A DNA stretch of 64,000 nt from Deltaproteobacteria bacterium. Lineage in GTDB: Bacteria; Myxococcota_A; UBA796; CAJQPC01. A model generated the notes under the pieces. The model saw only the letters and a list, made by a program, of their open reading frames with translations. It did not search any database and was not told where the DNA came from. Below, one piece after another: positions 54,423-63,703 of the stretch; positions within the stretch are counted from its first letter, which is position 1, and each line of letters starts with the position of its first letter. The stretch spans positions 1 to 64,000 of the forward strand of contig JADKFE010000022.1 of assembly GCA_016717595.1 (NCBI GenBank), in the 5' to 3' direction. A program made the position numbers and the translations under genes.

Positions 54423-54793
54423 CCGCCAAGCATACAGCCTTCCCACCTTCGGCGGCAGCGCGGGCGCCTGGCCGCGCCTACCCGAACGGTTGAAATTTTG
54501 GCCCTATAATTTCGCGCCCGGGGGCTGTTTTTTTAAGCCATAATTTCAATGGGTTTCAGCAGGGGAAGCACGCTGATGACGCCGCGCGCACACAGGGAGC
54601 CGAACGATCAATCATCTTGATGTGTCAAACGATCGCCGCTCGCCGAATCATGATCGCGCTCAAGTGCATGTTCGCGCAGAACTTGACCGCGGATCTCAAG
54701 AACTTCCGCACGTCAGTAGACACTCCAGAGTGCCTGTGCTTGAATCATCTCGGCTCATGTGGCACCCATGAACCTGACAGGCAGGAGGCCTAG
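54423..54793 (+). promoter_or_regulatory. Divergent regulatory region of the kinase and T6SS operon
   Basis: About 370 bases without a gene. The part near the kinase is AT-rich (TATAAT at 54505-54510, a T7 run and AATTTC motifs). A GGCAC-containing stretch (54762-54785) resembles half of a sigma54 element but lacks a proper -12 GC. The T6SS operon has a strong AGGAGG-type Shine-Dalgarno (GGCAGGAGGCC) before tssB. Confidence 0.4.
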
Positions 54794-55480
54794 ATGGCGA
54801 TACAAGACGATATTCCCCGCTCTCGGATCACGCTCAAGTACCGCACCACGATCGAGGGGGAGCCGGCAGACGTTGAGCTGCCGTTACGATTCTTAGTGAT
54901 GGGCGACTTCTCTCGGGGCTCAAACCCCAACGATCCCGAAGACCGGAACCCCGCCTCGGTCAGCGGCGCGAACATCGACGAGGTGATGAAGTCGATGAAC
55001 CTCTTCGTCGAGCTAGAGGTCCCGAGCCTCGTCGACGAGGGCCCCAAGACGGTCAAGATCCCCATCGAGGGGATGCACAGCTTCTCCCCGGACAGCATCG
55101 CGCAGCAGCTCCCCGAGGTGCGCACGCTCTTGCTCGTCCGCAAGCTGCTCACCGAGCTTCAGGCCGCGATGGCCAACCAGAAGAACCTCCGCAAGGCGCT
55201 CAAGGGCCTCTCCAACCAAGAGCAGCTCGGCCAGCTCGTCCGTGAGCTTGAGGCCGCGGGCTATGGTGGCCTGCGCCTGCCCGAGCCCCCGCGCAAACCC
55301 TCTGAGGTGGATGCTGGCGACGCGCCCCCGCCGATGGAGCACTCCCAGCCGGTCTTTTTCTCCTCGGAGGCCCCCGAGCCGCGCGCCCGCCGCGCCCGCC
55401 GCCGCGCCCGCCGCCGCCCCAACCACCCCCCCTTCCACCGATCCCAAGACCTGATCAGGAGCCACCCCCATGTCGATTGA
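54794..55480 (+). CDS. tssB: T6SS contractile sheath small subunit TssB
   Basis: First gene of the T6SS operon. RITLKYRTTIEGEPADVELPLRFLVMGDFS and VPSLVDEGPKTVKIPIEGMHSFSP are the TssB core; LLLVRKLLTELQAAMANQKNLRKALK is the helical end. TssB and TssC form the contractile outer sheath. As written the frame ends in an Arg-rich tail at 55480, overlapping tssC. One base shift near 55385 gives an Ala/Pro-rich tail ending at 55454, 15 bases before tssC with GGAG in between, which is more likely correct. Confidence 0.85.
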   Translation: MAIQDDIPRSRITLKYRTTIEGEPADVELPLRFLVMGDFSRGSNPNDPEDRNPASVSGANIDEVMKSMNLFVELEVPSLVDEGPKTVKIPIEGMHSFSPDSIAQQLPEVRTLLLVRKLLTELQAAMANQKNLRKALKGLSNQEQLGQLVRELEAAGYGGLRLPEPPRKPSEVDAGDAPPPMEHSQPVFFSSEAPEPRARRARRRARRRPNHPPFHRSQDLIRSHPHVD

Positions 55481-56984
55481 GAAGGTCCCGAGCCTCGCCC
55501 CGCTCCTTGAGAGCGTCCGTCTCACCGATGAGAGCCCGCTGGAGGCCATGATCCAGTCGGGGCTCATCTACCGCCCCCAGCGCAGCGATGAGAAGGAGTT
55601 CACCCACCAAGACCGTTTCGTCGCCGGGTTCGCCGCCCTGGTGATGAACATGAAGGACCACGATGAGGTGTCCTTCCAAGCCGCCGCCCAGCGGCTCATC
55701 GGCGACATCGACGCGCTGATCAACGCCCAGATCAACCACGTCCTGCACACCCCTGAGATGTACGAGATGGAGTCGACCTGGCGGGGGTTAGAGAACCTCG
55801 TCAAGAACGTCAACACCAAGGCGAACATCCAGATCGACATCCTCGACGTCACCAAGGCCGAGCTGGCGGACGATTTCGACACGAACAGCGTCGACATCTC
55901 CAAGTGTTTCATGTTCAAGAACGTGTACTCCGACGAGTACGACCAGTACGGCGGCCGCCCCTTCGGCGTCATGGTCGGCCTGTACGAGTTCGACAACACC
56001 CGCGCCGATCTCAACTGGCTCACGACGATGGGCAAGCTGGCAAACGCCGCCCACGCCCCGTTCATCTCCGCGGTCAGCCCCAAGTTCTTCGGGTTTGACA
56101 CCGCCGCGGGCCTCGCCGAGCTCAAGGATCTCAGCGGCTTGCTCCAGCACCCCCGCTTTGGCGGCTGGAACCAGCTCCGCGAGACCGAAGGCGCGGCGTA
56201 TCTGGGCCTCACCTTCCCGCGCTTTATCCTGCGTGAGCCCTACAACCCCGACTCCAACCCTGCGCGCACGATCAACTTCGTCGAGGAGGTCGGCGGCGAC
56301 CCGGAGTCGGCCGGCGCGGACCGCAACAACGACGGTTACCTCTGGGGCAACTCGGCCATTCTGCTGGCCCGGAACATGGCCCGCTCGTTTGAGACCTCGG
56401 GCTGGTGCCAATACCTCCGCGGCCCCAAAGGTGGCGGCTTGATCGGCGGCCTGCCCGTACACAGCTTCACCGAGAACGGTGAGGAGCAGATCAAGGTGCC
56501 GGTGGAGATCTCCATCCCCGATCACCGTGAGCTGGAGTTCGCCAACGCGGGCTTTATCCCGCTGATCTACCGGAAAGGCACGGCGGACGCGACCTTCTTC
56601 AGCGTGCAGTCGGCGAAGGCCCCGCACAAGTTTAAGGATCCGAAAGACAGCGAGAACTCCCAGCTCGTCGCGAACCTGAGCTACACGCTGTCGATCACGC
56701 GCATCGCCCACTACGTCAAGATGATCATGCGCGACAACATCGGCTCGACGGCTGAAGAGACCTACATTCAGCGTGTGCTCGAGAACTGGCTGGGCTCCAA
56801 GGTGACCACGGTGCAAGATCCCGACCGTCTCACCCTGCGCTCGTTCCCGTTCAAGGCCACCGCGGTGCAGGTCACCAAACGCCCGGGGCAGATCGGCATG
56901 TACGACTGCGTGATCTCTGTGCTCCCGCACCTGCAGTTTGAGGGCATGGACGTGGAGCTGCGTCTAGAGTCCCGCCTGGGCTGA
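55470..56984 (+). CDS. tssC: T6SS contractile sheath large subunit TssC
   Basis: A 504-residue TssC of normal length with no frame problem. Signatures: LEAMIQSGLIYRPQRSDEKE, MYEMESTWRGLENLVKNVNTKANIQIDILDV, PFGVMVGLYEFDN, TAAGLAELKDLSGLLQ, RSFETSGWCQYLRGPKGGG and the C-terminal MYDCVISVLPHLQFEGMDVELRLESRL. It forms the sheath with TssB and is recycled by ClpV, for which no gene is in this cluster; a general ClpB is encoded 20 kb away. Confidence 0.96.
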   Translation: MSIEKVPSLAPLLESVRLTDESPLEAMIQSGLIYRPQRSDEKEFTHQDRFVAGFAALVMNMKDHDEVSFQAAAQRLIGDIDALINAQINHVLHTPEMYEMESTWRGLENLVKNVNTKANIQIDILDVTKAELADDFDTNSVDISKCFMFKNVYSDEYDQYGGRPFGVMVGLYEFDNTRADLNWLTTMGKLANAAHAPFISAVSPKFFGFDTAAGLAELKDLSGLLQHPRFGGWNQLRETEGAAYLGLTFPRFILREPYNPDSNPARTINFVEEVGGDPESAGADRNNDGYLWGNSAILLARNMARSFETSGWCQYLRGPKGGGLIGGLPVHSFTENGEEQIKVPVEISIPDHRELEFANAGFIPLIYRKGTADATFFSVQSAKAPHKFKDPKDSENSQLVANLSYTLSITRIAHYVKMIMRDNIGSTAEETYIQRVLENWLGSKVTTVQDPDRLTLRSFPFKATAVQVTKRPGQIGMYDCVISVLPHLQFEGMDVELRLESRLG

Positions 56985-57031
56985 TCGGCCTCGGCGAACC
57001 ACGCCGCTGCGCCGCGCTCGACCGTGTGCAC

Positions 57032-57055
57032 CCCGAGCCGGGTGACCGGGTCGGG
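57032..57055 (+). terminator. Hairpin between tssC and the tube gene
   Basis: A 10-bp stem with one mismatch (CCCGAGCCGG, CCGGGTCGGG) and GTGA loop, about 50 bases before the next start and followed by a pyrimidine-rich tract. It may set relative expression of sheath and tube. Confidence 0.45.
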
Positions 57056-57099
57056 CGCGCGCCTAACCTCCTCTCTCTTCTCTACATTCGAGGTCTCTC

Positions 57100-57663
57100 A
57101 TGCCAACGTTCGCGCGCTCTCTGGACGTTTACCAGGGCTTCAACTTCCGCAAAGACAAGCAGACCAACATCGGCTTCATCAACTCGATCAAGATCGGAAC
57201 CGTCACCCTCGCCGCAGACATCGTCGCGAAGGATCCGATGTCGCCTACGACGGACCTCTCCGTCGTGGCGGTGATAAGCGACTTTGTCTGGGGGTCAGGC
57301 ACCACAGACGGGCTTTACATCAACGGCCAGGTCTGCATCCCCAACAAGCAGTCCGTCGCGGTCCTCTTGTTCAGCGATCTGAGCAACGTGACCGTCGAGG
57401 TGCAGCTCACGATCTATGAGTACGATCCCCTCGCCAAGAAGTACTTCAAGTCGTTCAGCTCGGACGCGGTGCTGAAGGGCCTCGTCGAGAAGCAAGGCGA
57501 TGAGCTGGCGCTCAACACGGCGGATGAGCCCTCTGGCGAGGTGCAGTCGCCCAAGAACTTCGCGTTCTCCATCGGGATTAAGCCTGAGCCCCTCACCCAG
57601 TCGATCACGCTGGGGTTCGCCGACACCAAGAACGTCGTCAAGCAGTGGGGCATCACGAGCTGA
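57100..57663 (+). CDS. Candidate Hcp/TssD tube protein, divergent
   Basis: A 187-residue single-domain beta protein without signal peptide. GAGG lies six bases before the ATG. Predicted strands alternate (IKIGTVTLAADIVAKDPM, LSVVAVISDFVWGSGTTDGLYINGQV, SVAVLLFSDLSNVTVEVQLTIYEYD). Position after tssB and tssC, isolation between two hairpins and likely high expression fit the tube protein Hcp, but the sequence does not show the typical Hcp motifs. A needle or inner-tube subunit is the best reading; a secreted effector/adaptor is the alternative. Confidence 0.5.
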   Translation: MPTFARSLDVYQGFNFRKDKQTNIGFINSIKIGTVTLAADIVAKDPMSPTTDLSVVAVISDFVWGSGTTDGLYINGQVCIPNKQSVAVLLFSDLSNVTVEVQLTIYEYDPLAKKYFKSFSSDAVLKGLVEKQGDELALNTADEPSGEVQSPKNFAFSIGIKPEPLTQSITLGFADTKNVVKQWGITS

Positions 57664-57666
57664 TCG

Positions 57667-57694
57667 CCTTGGCCCAGCGTCCTCTGGGCCAAGG
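57667..57694 (+). terminator. Terminator-like hairpin after the tube candidate
   Basis: A perfect 11-bp stem (CCTTGGCCCAG, CTGGGCCAAGG) with six-base loop, immediately after the stop, with a TTTT run 14 bases further. Would partly terminate or stabilise the abundant tube mRNA. Confidence 0.65.
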
Positions 57695-57754
57695 TCGTCA
57701 CCGCTCGTTTTAAGGCTCTGTCGCCGCACCCCGCTGAGTTAGGAGCGTCTCCCC

Positions 57755-59024
57755 GTGACGCCGATCGCGCGCCCTCACTGGAGCATGGGCCTCGTCCTGC
57801 GTCCCGAACATTTTCGGGCGATGGAGGAGGGTTTATCCTTGGAGGGCGCGGCGCGGGCCGGGCTCTTCGGCCTGCCGATGACGGGCCTGGTGAGGATGTC
57901 TTGGGATGAGGTGACCCTTCATCACCAAGGCACCCTCGTCGTGCGGGAGCTCGCGGTGCAGCTCACCTCAGGGCGTCTTCTGTGGGTGAGCGCCAACGCC
58001 CACCTCGTCGAGCGCACCCTTCGTCTGGAGGCTGGCGCTGGCGGCGTGGCGCGGGTGTTTCTGCACGTTCACGCCCAAGGGGACGTGATCCACCCGCCGC
58101 CCCGAGAGGGTGAGGTGGCCGTGCCCAAGCTCATGGCGGCCTGCTCCATCAGCCAGCAAGAGCGGGCGCCGAGCGCCAACGAGAGCCTTGAGATCGCGCG
58201 GTTTGTGCGCTCGGCCACCGGGGAGTGGCGGCTCTCGGAGACCTTCTGCCCGCCGCTCATCGGCGTGTGGCACACCCCCTTCTTGCGGCCGCGGCTCCAG
58301 GCCCTCGCCGCGCCGCTGGGGCGCCTGCGCAGCCTGCTCGGTGAGCAGTTCGCCCTGCATTACCTCGACAGCACGAGCCTCGCCGGGGCTCAAACGCTGC
58401 TCGTCGAGGTGCTCTCGTTGAGCGCGCTCCTGGAGGACCTCGCCAACGGCGTCGACCGCCATCCGTATCAGGTCTACGACGTGCTGCGGCGACTGTACTT
58501 CCACCTCTGCTTCTTCCAGGGGGTTGAGCAGCGGCTCTCCCCGGTGCAGGCCACCCGCGGGTATGAGCACGAGGCCCTGCTCGACTGTTTTGTGCCGCTC
58601 CTCGACGCGATCACCCGCGTGGCGGATCAGCGCTGGTCGCGGCTGCGCGCGGCGTCGTTTGTGGCCTCGGACAACATGCTCACCGTCGAGCTGCCCCAAG
58701 AGGTCACCCGCGAGGCCTGAGGTGTACCTGCTCGTGCGCCAGCGTCGGGCGCGGTCCATCGCCCCCAAGCTCGGCGCGCTCAGCCGCCTGAGGCTGCTCC
58801 TGCAGCACAGCCTGCCCGGCGTCGGGCTCCAGCCCGTGAGCCTGCCCCCCATCGCCGTCGAGCTAGAGCCCGACACCGAGCTCTTCCGCATCGAGGCCGG
58901 TGAGGAGTGGTCTCTGGCCTTGGCCGAGGGCCGGATCGGGTTCTATCTGCGCCCGGAGTGGGGCGCCTGTGAGGCCGCGCTGTGCTGGAGCTGGGCGAGC
59001 GCGTCGCGCGGGGGCGCAGGATGA
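57755..59024 (+). CDS. tssK: T6SS baseplate protein TssK, one frameshift
   Basis: GTG start at 57755. HWSMGLVLRPEHFRAMEEGL is the TssK N-terminal signature and LEVLSLSALLEDL-type helices follow. The open frame stops at 58720 after EVTREA. Shifting one base gives PEVYLLVRQRRARSIAPKLGALSRLRLLLQHSLPGVGLQ and LRPEWGACEAALC, the TssK C-terminal domain, ending at 59022-59024 and overlapping tssE. So the gene is ~420 residues, the normal TssK length, with one indel near 58710. TssK links the baseplate wedge to the membrane complex. Confidence 0.82.
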
Positions 59025-59389
59025 GCTTGTTACGCCGACTCTACGCAGACCCAACGGCGTTTGATCTCGTTGAGCACGTCTTGGCGAACGTCGCCGCGCT
59101 GTTAGAGACGCGCCGAGATCACGCCTCCCCCGCCGCGCCTGTTGGCCTGGACGACGCCTACGTCTCCAACGAGCCCCTGCGCCGCTGGTGGGAGATGGCT
59201 CGCCAGACCCGCGAAGACCTGACACGGTTTGAGCCCCGGGTGCAGGTGCTCGACGTGGCGCCGGAGACAGATCCCGCCACGGGCCAGGTCCACCTGCGCC
59301 TGCGCTGCGTGCTCTTGCCCACCGGTGAGACCTTCGCCGGGATCATCGGCGCCCGGGGCGCGGCGCGGCTGCACCGAGGCGCGCCATGA
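59021..59389 (+). CDS. tssE: T6SS baseplate protein TssE (gp25-like)
   Basis: A 122-residue gp25-like protein. Start is ATG 59021, overlapping the tssK stop. MSLLRRLYADPTAFDLVEHVLANVAALLETRRD and the C-terminal strand LRLRCVLLPTGETFAGIIG match TssE/GpW family proteins. It is the baseplate component that starts sheath assembly. The ATG of the next gene overlaps its stop. Confidence 0.78.
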   Translation: MSLLRRLYADPTAFDLVEHVLANVAALLETRRDHASPAAPVGLDDAYVSNEPLRRWWEMARQTREDLTRFEPRVQVLDVAPETDPATGQVHLRLRCVLLPTGETFAGIIGARGAARLHRGAP

Positions 59390-61032
59390 TCGACGAGCGC
59401 CTCAAGGTCGCGATCACCGTCGCGACGGCCTCGGCCTCGGTGGAGATCCCCCCGGGCAACGTCGATCGTGTCGAGCTGACGATGACGCCGTACGGGTGTG
59501 AGGCGACCTTGGCCTTCTGGCTTAAGGACGGCGTCGCGCTCGGCGGGTCTGTGGCCGATGAGCTGCTCACCGACTTCATCGCCGCGGGTCTGCTCAAGGT
59601 CACCCTGGCGATCTCGTCGATCTACCTGCGCGAGTCCATGGAGACCCCGCCCGACCCGCTCACGGTGAAGGGGATCGTCGTCTCACGCGCCGTGACCTTA
59701 GAGCCCGAGGCGAGGACGAGCGGCGACTCCAGCGCCCTGCGCATCGGCGTGCCGACGATGATCCGGCGCTACGAGCTTCGGATGGTAGACCCGGCGGCGG
59801 CCCTGTGGGACCAACACCGGCCCTGCGCGCTGTATGTGCAGAAGACCGTGATGGATGTGGTGAATGAGCACAAAGGCAGCCACATCACGATCACCGGCGA
59901 CACGCCGTTTCTGACCGTGAGCCACGACGTGCTGACCCTGGGTGTTGGCGCTGCGCTCAACGGCGCGACCTTTTATGACTGGCTTCTGGGCCTCGTCGCC
60001 CAGCACGACAGCCAGCTTCTCTACGACGCGAAGCTCAGCAGCTACAAGCTCGTGGACACCAAGCCCGCCACGGGCACCCCCGGCGCGCTGCCGCCCCAGG
60101 CCGTGCGCACCGTGCGGGCGATCCTCCCCGAGCCGCCGCGCCACGACGTCCATGTGCTCAACGGCAGCACCCTGGACGTCAAGAACGAGGCGGTCACCAG
60201 CGCCAACGCCGCGGGTATTCGACACGATCTGCTCCTGCGCAGCCCCATCGCCGCCACGATCACCGACCGCAAGACCTTAGAGACCCGCCGAAACCGTGTC
60301 CCCAAGCAGATGTTGGAGCTTGAGCTCAACGCCTGGCCCGCCGTGGCCGCCCAGCCCGGCGCCTTGGTGAGCCTCGATCTCACGGCCTGGGGCACGACGG
60401 GCCTCGCCGCCGCCACGAGCTGCCGGGTGACGGAGCTCAAGCTGAGCTTACGCGGGCCCCAGGTGGTCGAGAGTGAGCGCGCCGCGTCCGCGCTGATGGC
60501 AGGAACGCTCACACTCACCGTCGAGGCCTCCGACGACGCCACCCCCCGGCTGCCCAAGGTGCGCCCGGCGCAGGCGCCGATCGAGGTCGAGGGCCTCGTG
60601 GTGAGCACCGTCGGCGAGGAGGCCCAGCTCACCTGGGAGGTCACCACCCACTCTGAGACGTCGATTGATCAGGTCAAGGTGAAGGTGCCGCTGTGGGCAG
60701 ATCAGGAGGTGGTCGTGGATCTGCACCCCGACGCCTTCTCGGGGCACACCTGGCGGCCGCTGTACAAAGGCCAGCGGGTGCTGCTGCGGCTCAAGGCGTT
60801 TGAGGCGGAGATCCTGCGCTGTCTGGACTGGCGCCCCGGCGCGCGGCAGACCGCGGCCACCCAAGGCGACGCCGTGATGCTCGGCAAGACCGAGACCGAC
60901 CGCACGCTGCTCACCCACATCTACACCGACGACAAGCCGGTGTTTGAGATCAACCGCAAGAACGACAAGGACATCGCGTTCATCAAGATCGAAGAGGGCG
61001 TGCTCACCATCAAAGTTCACGAGGAGTCCTGA
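59386..61032 (+). CDS. VgrG/TssI-like spike base protein, lacking the beta-helix needle
   Basis: A 548-residue protein encoded between tssE and tssF. The N-terminal two-thirds (LKVAITVATASASVEIPPGNVDRVELTM, FYDWLLGLVAQHDSQLLYDAKLSSYKLV, MLELELNAWPAVAAQPGALVSLDLTAWG) fits the gp27-like hub of VgrG. The later VVSTVGEEAQLTWEVTT and HPDAFSGHTWRPLYKGQRVLLRLKAFEAE look like an OB-type gp5 segment. The repetitive trimeric needle usual at VgrG C-termini is absent and instead encoded by the next gene, four bases on. Similarity is by pattern; a classical VgrG N-terminal motif is not evident. Confidence 0.6.
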   Translation: MIDERLKVAITVATASASVEIPPGNVDRVELTMTPYGCEATLAFWLKDGVALGGSVADELLTDFIAAGLLKVTLAISSIYLRESMETPPDPLTVKGIVVSRAVTLEPEARTSGDSSALRIGVPTMIRRYELRMVDPAAALWDQHRPCALYVQKTVMDVVNEHKGSHITITGDTPFLTVSHDVLTLGVGAALNGATFYDWLLGLVAQHDSQLLYDAKLSSYKLVDTKPATGTPGALPPQAVRTVRAILPEPPRHDVHVLNGSTLDVKNEAVTSANAAGIRHDLLLRSPIAATITDRKTLETRRNRVPKQMLELELNAWPAVAAQPGALVSLDLTAWGTTGLAAATSCRVTELKLSLRGPQVVESERAASALMAGTLTLTVEASDDATPRLPKVRPAQAPIEVEGLVVSTVGEEAQLTWEVTTHSETSIDQVKVKVPLWADQEVVVDLHPDAFSGHTWRPLYKGQRVLLRLKAFEAEILRCLDWRPGARQTAATQGDAVMLGKTETDRTLLTHIYTDDKPVFEINRKNDKDIAFIKIEEGVLTIKVHEES

Positions 61033-61035
61033 GCC

Positions 61036-61494
61036 ATGCCCCTCGTCTGTGAGGTCAAGCTCAGCAAGACCGACGGCGTGGTGGTCACGATCACCAACGC
61101 GGATGGCAAGATCACCCAGACGATCTCCGCGGACGGCACCACCCTGAAGCTAGAGGTCGCGGGCGAGAGCGAGACGAGCACGTTTGTGCAGACCGCGGAG
61201 TCCATCGCCATCACCTGCAAGACCTTCACCCTCGACGCGGAGACGGTCACCGTCACCTCAACCAAGGACACAAAACACACGAGCAGCCAGAAGTTCACCG
61301 TAGAGAGCACCCAAGACATGGCGCTCAAGACGAGCACCAACCTGAAGATCGAGGCGGGCGCGGCCGCCGAGGCCAAGGCGCCTCAAGTGACCGTGAAGGC
61401 CGACGCCACCCTGACCCTCGAGAGCGGCGCCACGGCGAAGCTCGACGGCGGCGGCATGTGTGAGATCAAAGGCGGTCTCGTCAAGCTCAACTGA
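61036..61494 (+). CDS. Detached beta-helical spike needle (DUF2345/gp5 C-terminal-like)
   Basis: A 152-residue Thr/Val-rich beta repeat: alternating strand pattern every 8-9 residues (VVVTITNADGKITQTISADGTTLKLEV, ITCKTFTLDAETVTVTSTKDTKH, QVTVKADATLTLESGATAKLDGGG). This is the trimeric beta-helix style of VgrG and gp5 needles. It ends GGLVKLN. Three bases after the spike-base gene, clearly one unit. A split spike made of two chains is inferred. Confidence 0.6.
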   Translation: MPLVCEVKLSKTDGVVVTITNADGKITQTISADGTTLKLEVAGESETSTFVQTAESIAITCKTFTLDAETVTVTSTKDTKHTSSQKFTVESTQDMALKTSTNLKIEAGAAAEAKAPQVTVKADATLTLESGATAKLDGGGMCEIKGGLVKLN

Positions 61495-61508
61495 TCGGGA
61501 GACAAAGA

Positions 61509-63110
61509 ATGTCGATCGAACGAACAGGCGTGAAGGCAGGAAGGTCCGAGGCGGGCGCGCTCAAGCTGCCCGAGCTCCCCGACGTGCTCAGCCTGCTCGA
61601 CGAGTACCTCACGATCTACCCCCAGGCGCCGTTTGACCCCGCCGACGCCGAGACGCGGTATCTGCTGGAGGCCCTGGCGTGGTTCTCGGCGTCGAGCCGG
61701 GCCAAGGCCGTTGAGGGCCAGCGCGGCTTCTATCGACGGCTGTTCGCGCAGTATTTCCCGACGCTCCTGCAGCCGCTCCCGGCGGCGGGGCTGTTGGAGG
61801 TGGCGCCGACGGGGCAGCTCGCCGAGCGGGTGGAGCTGCCGGAGGGCACCGAGATCACCCTGGCCGCCGAGGGCCAAGGTGAGGCGCAGTTTCGGACGAT
61901 GGCGCCGCTCATTGTCGAGCCGGTCTGGCTCGAGCGTGTGGACCAGCGCCCGCTGCCCGACGGCGGGACGCTGGTGCGCCTGCACCTCCGCGCCGCGGCG
62001 CCTGTGGCCGCCTTACACCTGCAGCTCAACCACCTCGGCGACACCTTGGCCTCAGCGCGTCTCTTCGACGAGCTCAGCCGTCACATGCGGGGGGCGCGGG
62101 TTGGCGCCGCGCTCAACAACCCCAACGACGGCGAGGCCGTGCAGCACACGCTCGGCGGCGGGCCGCTCCGGGGCGCGCTCACCCAGCCCGAGACCACCGA
62201 CCCCCTCGACGTGGCGCGCTGGCGCCTACATTTCCCTGAGCGCTGGTCTGTGTTGCATCTCACCCTGCCCGAGCGCCGGGTGGGCAGCTTCTGCGTGAGC
62301 CTCAACATGGGCGCGGCCTGGGAGCCCGACCCCTGGCTCGCCCCGCGCAGCTTCCGACTGTTTGTGGTGCCCATCGAGAACAGCCAGCGCGCCGCCTCAG
62401 CGCCGATTCGGTGTGACGGCCACCGCACGGCCTGGCCGATCCTGCCGCCGCGCCCGGGGCTCTCCCTTGTCTCTGTGCGGGGTGTCTACGAGGTCGCCGA
62501 CGCGGGGCTCTTGCCGATCCTGCCGAGCGCCTTGCCCGGCGAAGGCGGCACCTGGGAGCTGGAGCCCCCCTCCAGCCTGCACCTGCACCTGCCCGACGCC
62601 TTTCTGCGACCCCGCACGATCAGCGTCGATGGCCTGTGGCACGAGCCCAGCTTCGCCTCAGCCCTCGCCGGCCCGCTCTCGCCGCGCCTGCATCGCCGCG
62701 CCATGCCCGCCGTGCGGCTCTCGATGATGGCGCCGCCCTTGCCCCCGCGCGCCTTGGACCGTGTCGATGACGGCCTCGCGCTCTTGCAAGTGCTCTCTCT
62801 GCGCACCCGCGGGGCGCTCAGCTTGGCCGATCTTCGTGGGCTGTTGCGCCTGCTCGGCGGCTTAGACGGCGGGCCCAGCCGTGAGGTGTTTGAGCACCTC
62901 GACGCCCTTCACTGTGAGGAGTCCGTGAGCGGCGAAGGCGGCGGCCTCACGCTGGTGCGGCGCTACACCCTGAGCTTCCCCCGCCTGGGCCGTGACGCCG
63001 CGTTCCGTGTGCGGGCGGCCTCAGCGGTGATCGGCGAGATCCTCAGCGCCTGGGCCTCCCAAGGCCGCGTGACCGTGCGCGCCCGGATGATGAACGGGGA
63101 GGACGCATGA
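61509..63110 (+). CDS. tssF: T6SS baseplate protein TssF
   Basis: A 533-residue protein. ETRYLLEALAWFSASSRAKAVEGQRGFYRRLFAQYFPTLLQPLPAAGLLEV matches the TssF N-terminal signature in which an Arg-Leu-Leu-Glu helix precedes a YP-LQPLP type loop. ELPEGTEITL follows as the wedge strand. C-terminal region has the expected SLRTRGALSLADLRGLLRLLGG and a domain resembling TssF's arm. TssF2-TssG forms baseplate wedges, but a tssG gene is not seen next to it. Confidence 0.8.
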   Translation: MSIERTGVKAGRSEAGALKLPELPDVLSLLDEYLTIYPQAPFDPADAETRYLLEALAWFSASSRAKAVEGQRGFYRRLFAQYFPTLLQPLPAAGLLEVAPTGQLAERVELPEGTEITLAAEGQGEAQFRTMAPLIVEPVWLERVDQRPLPDGGTLVRLHLRAAAPVAALHLQLNHLGDTLASARLFDELSRHMRGARVGAALNNPNDGEAVQHTLGGGPLRGALTQPETTDPLDVARWRLHFPERWSVLHLTLPERRVGSFCVSLNMGAAWEPDPWLAPRSFRLFVVPIENSQRAASAPIRCDGHRTAWPILPPRPGLSLVSVRGVYEVADAGLLPILPSALPGEGGTWELEPPSSLHLHLPDAFLRPRTISVDGLWHEPSFASALAGPLSPRLHRRAMPAVRLSMMAPPLPPRALDRVDDGLALLQVLSLRTRGALSLADLRGLLRLLGGLDGGPSREVFEHLDALHCEESVSGEGGGLTLVRRYTLSFPRLGRDAAFRVRAASAVIGEILSAWASQGRVTVRARMMNGEDA

Positions 63111-63703
63111 GCACCTGGGCCGCCTGGGGCGAGGTGATGACGGCGGTGCGCGCCGCCGAGCTGGCGCTGCAAGATCCCCGGGATCTGAGCCGGGCCCGGG
63201 CCGCCGTCGCCGGGTCCCTCAAGGAGCTGCGCCATCGTCTGTCCAACCAGCTCCCTGCGCGGCCGACGCTTCAGGCGCTCTTCGCGTTGGCGGTGCTGTT
63301 TGACGAGCGCGCCCAGGCCACCACCGGCGCCCGCCCGGGCCAGTGGCAGCCGCTTCAACTAGAGCTATTCGACACAGATGAGGGGGGCACCCGCTTCTTT
63401 GAGGAGCTGGATCATCTGCTCGTAGACCCCGCCGCGCACCCCTTCGTGCTGGAGGTCTACGCCTTCTGTCTCGCCGAGGGTTTCCGAGGCGTGTACCAGA
63501 ACGATCCCGAGCCCTTGCAGCGCCATCGGGCCCGCCTGCTCGACCGCCTGAGCCGCCCCGTGGCGCTGCCCAGCGCACAGACGGCCCTGCCCACCACCCT
63601 TCGTGACGGCCCGGAGATGGTCGTGCGGGTGTGGGGCGTCGCCTTGGGCGGGGTGCTGCTCCTGCACCTCATGATGCGCCTCTGGCCTGGGGGTGGGCCA
63701 TGA
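63107..63703 (+). CDS. tssL: T6SS membrane-complex protein TssL (DotU/IcmH)
   Basis: A 198-residue protein overlapping tssF by four bases. LFALAVLFDERAQ, FFEELDHLL and FVLEVYAFCLAEGFRGVY match the DotU cytoplasmic helical domain. One C-terminal membrane helix (VVRVWGVALGGVLLLHLMMRLW) fits the tail-anchored topology. No OmpA peptidoglycan-binding domain, so this is a short TssL. It anchors the baseplate at the inner membrane with TssM, whose gene is not seen in the window. Confidence 0.8.
   Translation: MSTWAAWGEVMTAVRAAELALQDPRDLSRARAAVAGSLKELRHRLSNQLPARPTLQALFALAVLFDERAQATTGARPGQWQPLQLELFDTDEGGTRFFEELDHLLVDPAAHPFVLEVYAFCLAEGFRGVYQNDPEPLQRHRARLLDRLSRPVALPSAQTALPTTLRDGPEMVVRVWGVALGGVLLLHLMMRLWPGGGP

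Noticed and set aside
54760..54785. Sigma54 promoter before tssB
   Set aside because: The GGCAC half is present but the -12 element has CC rather than GC at the required spacing.
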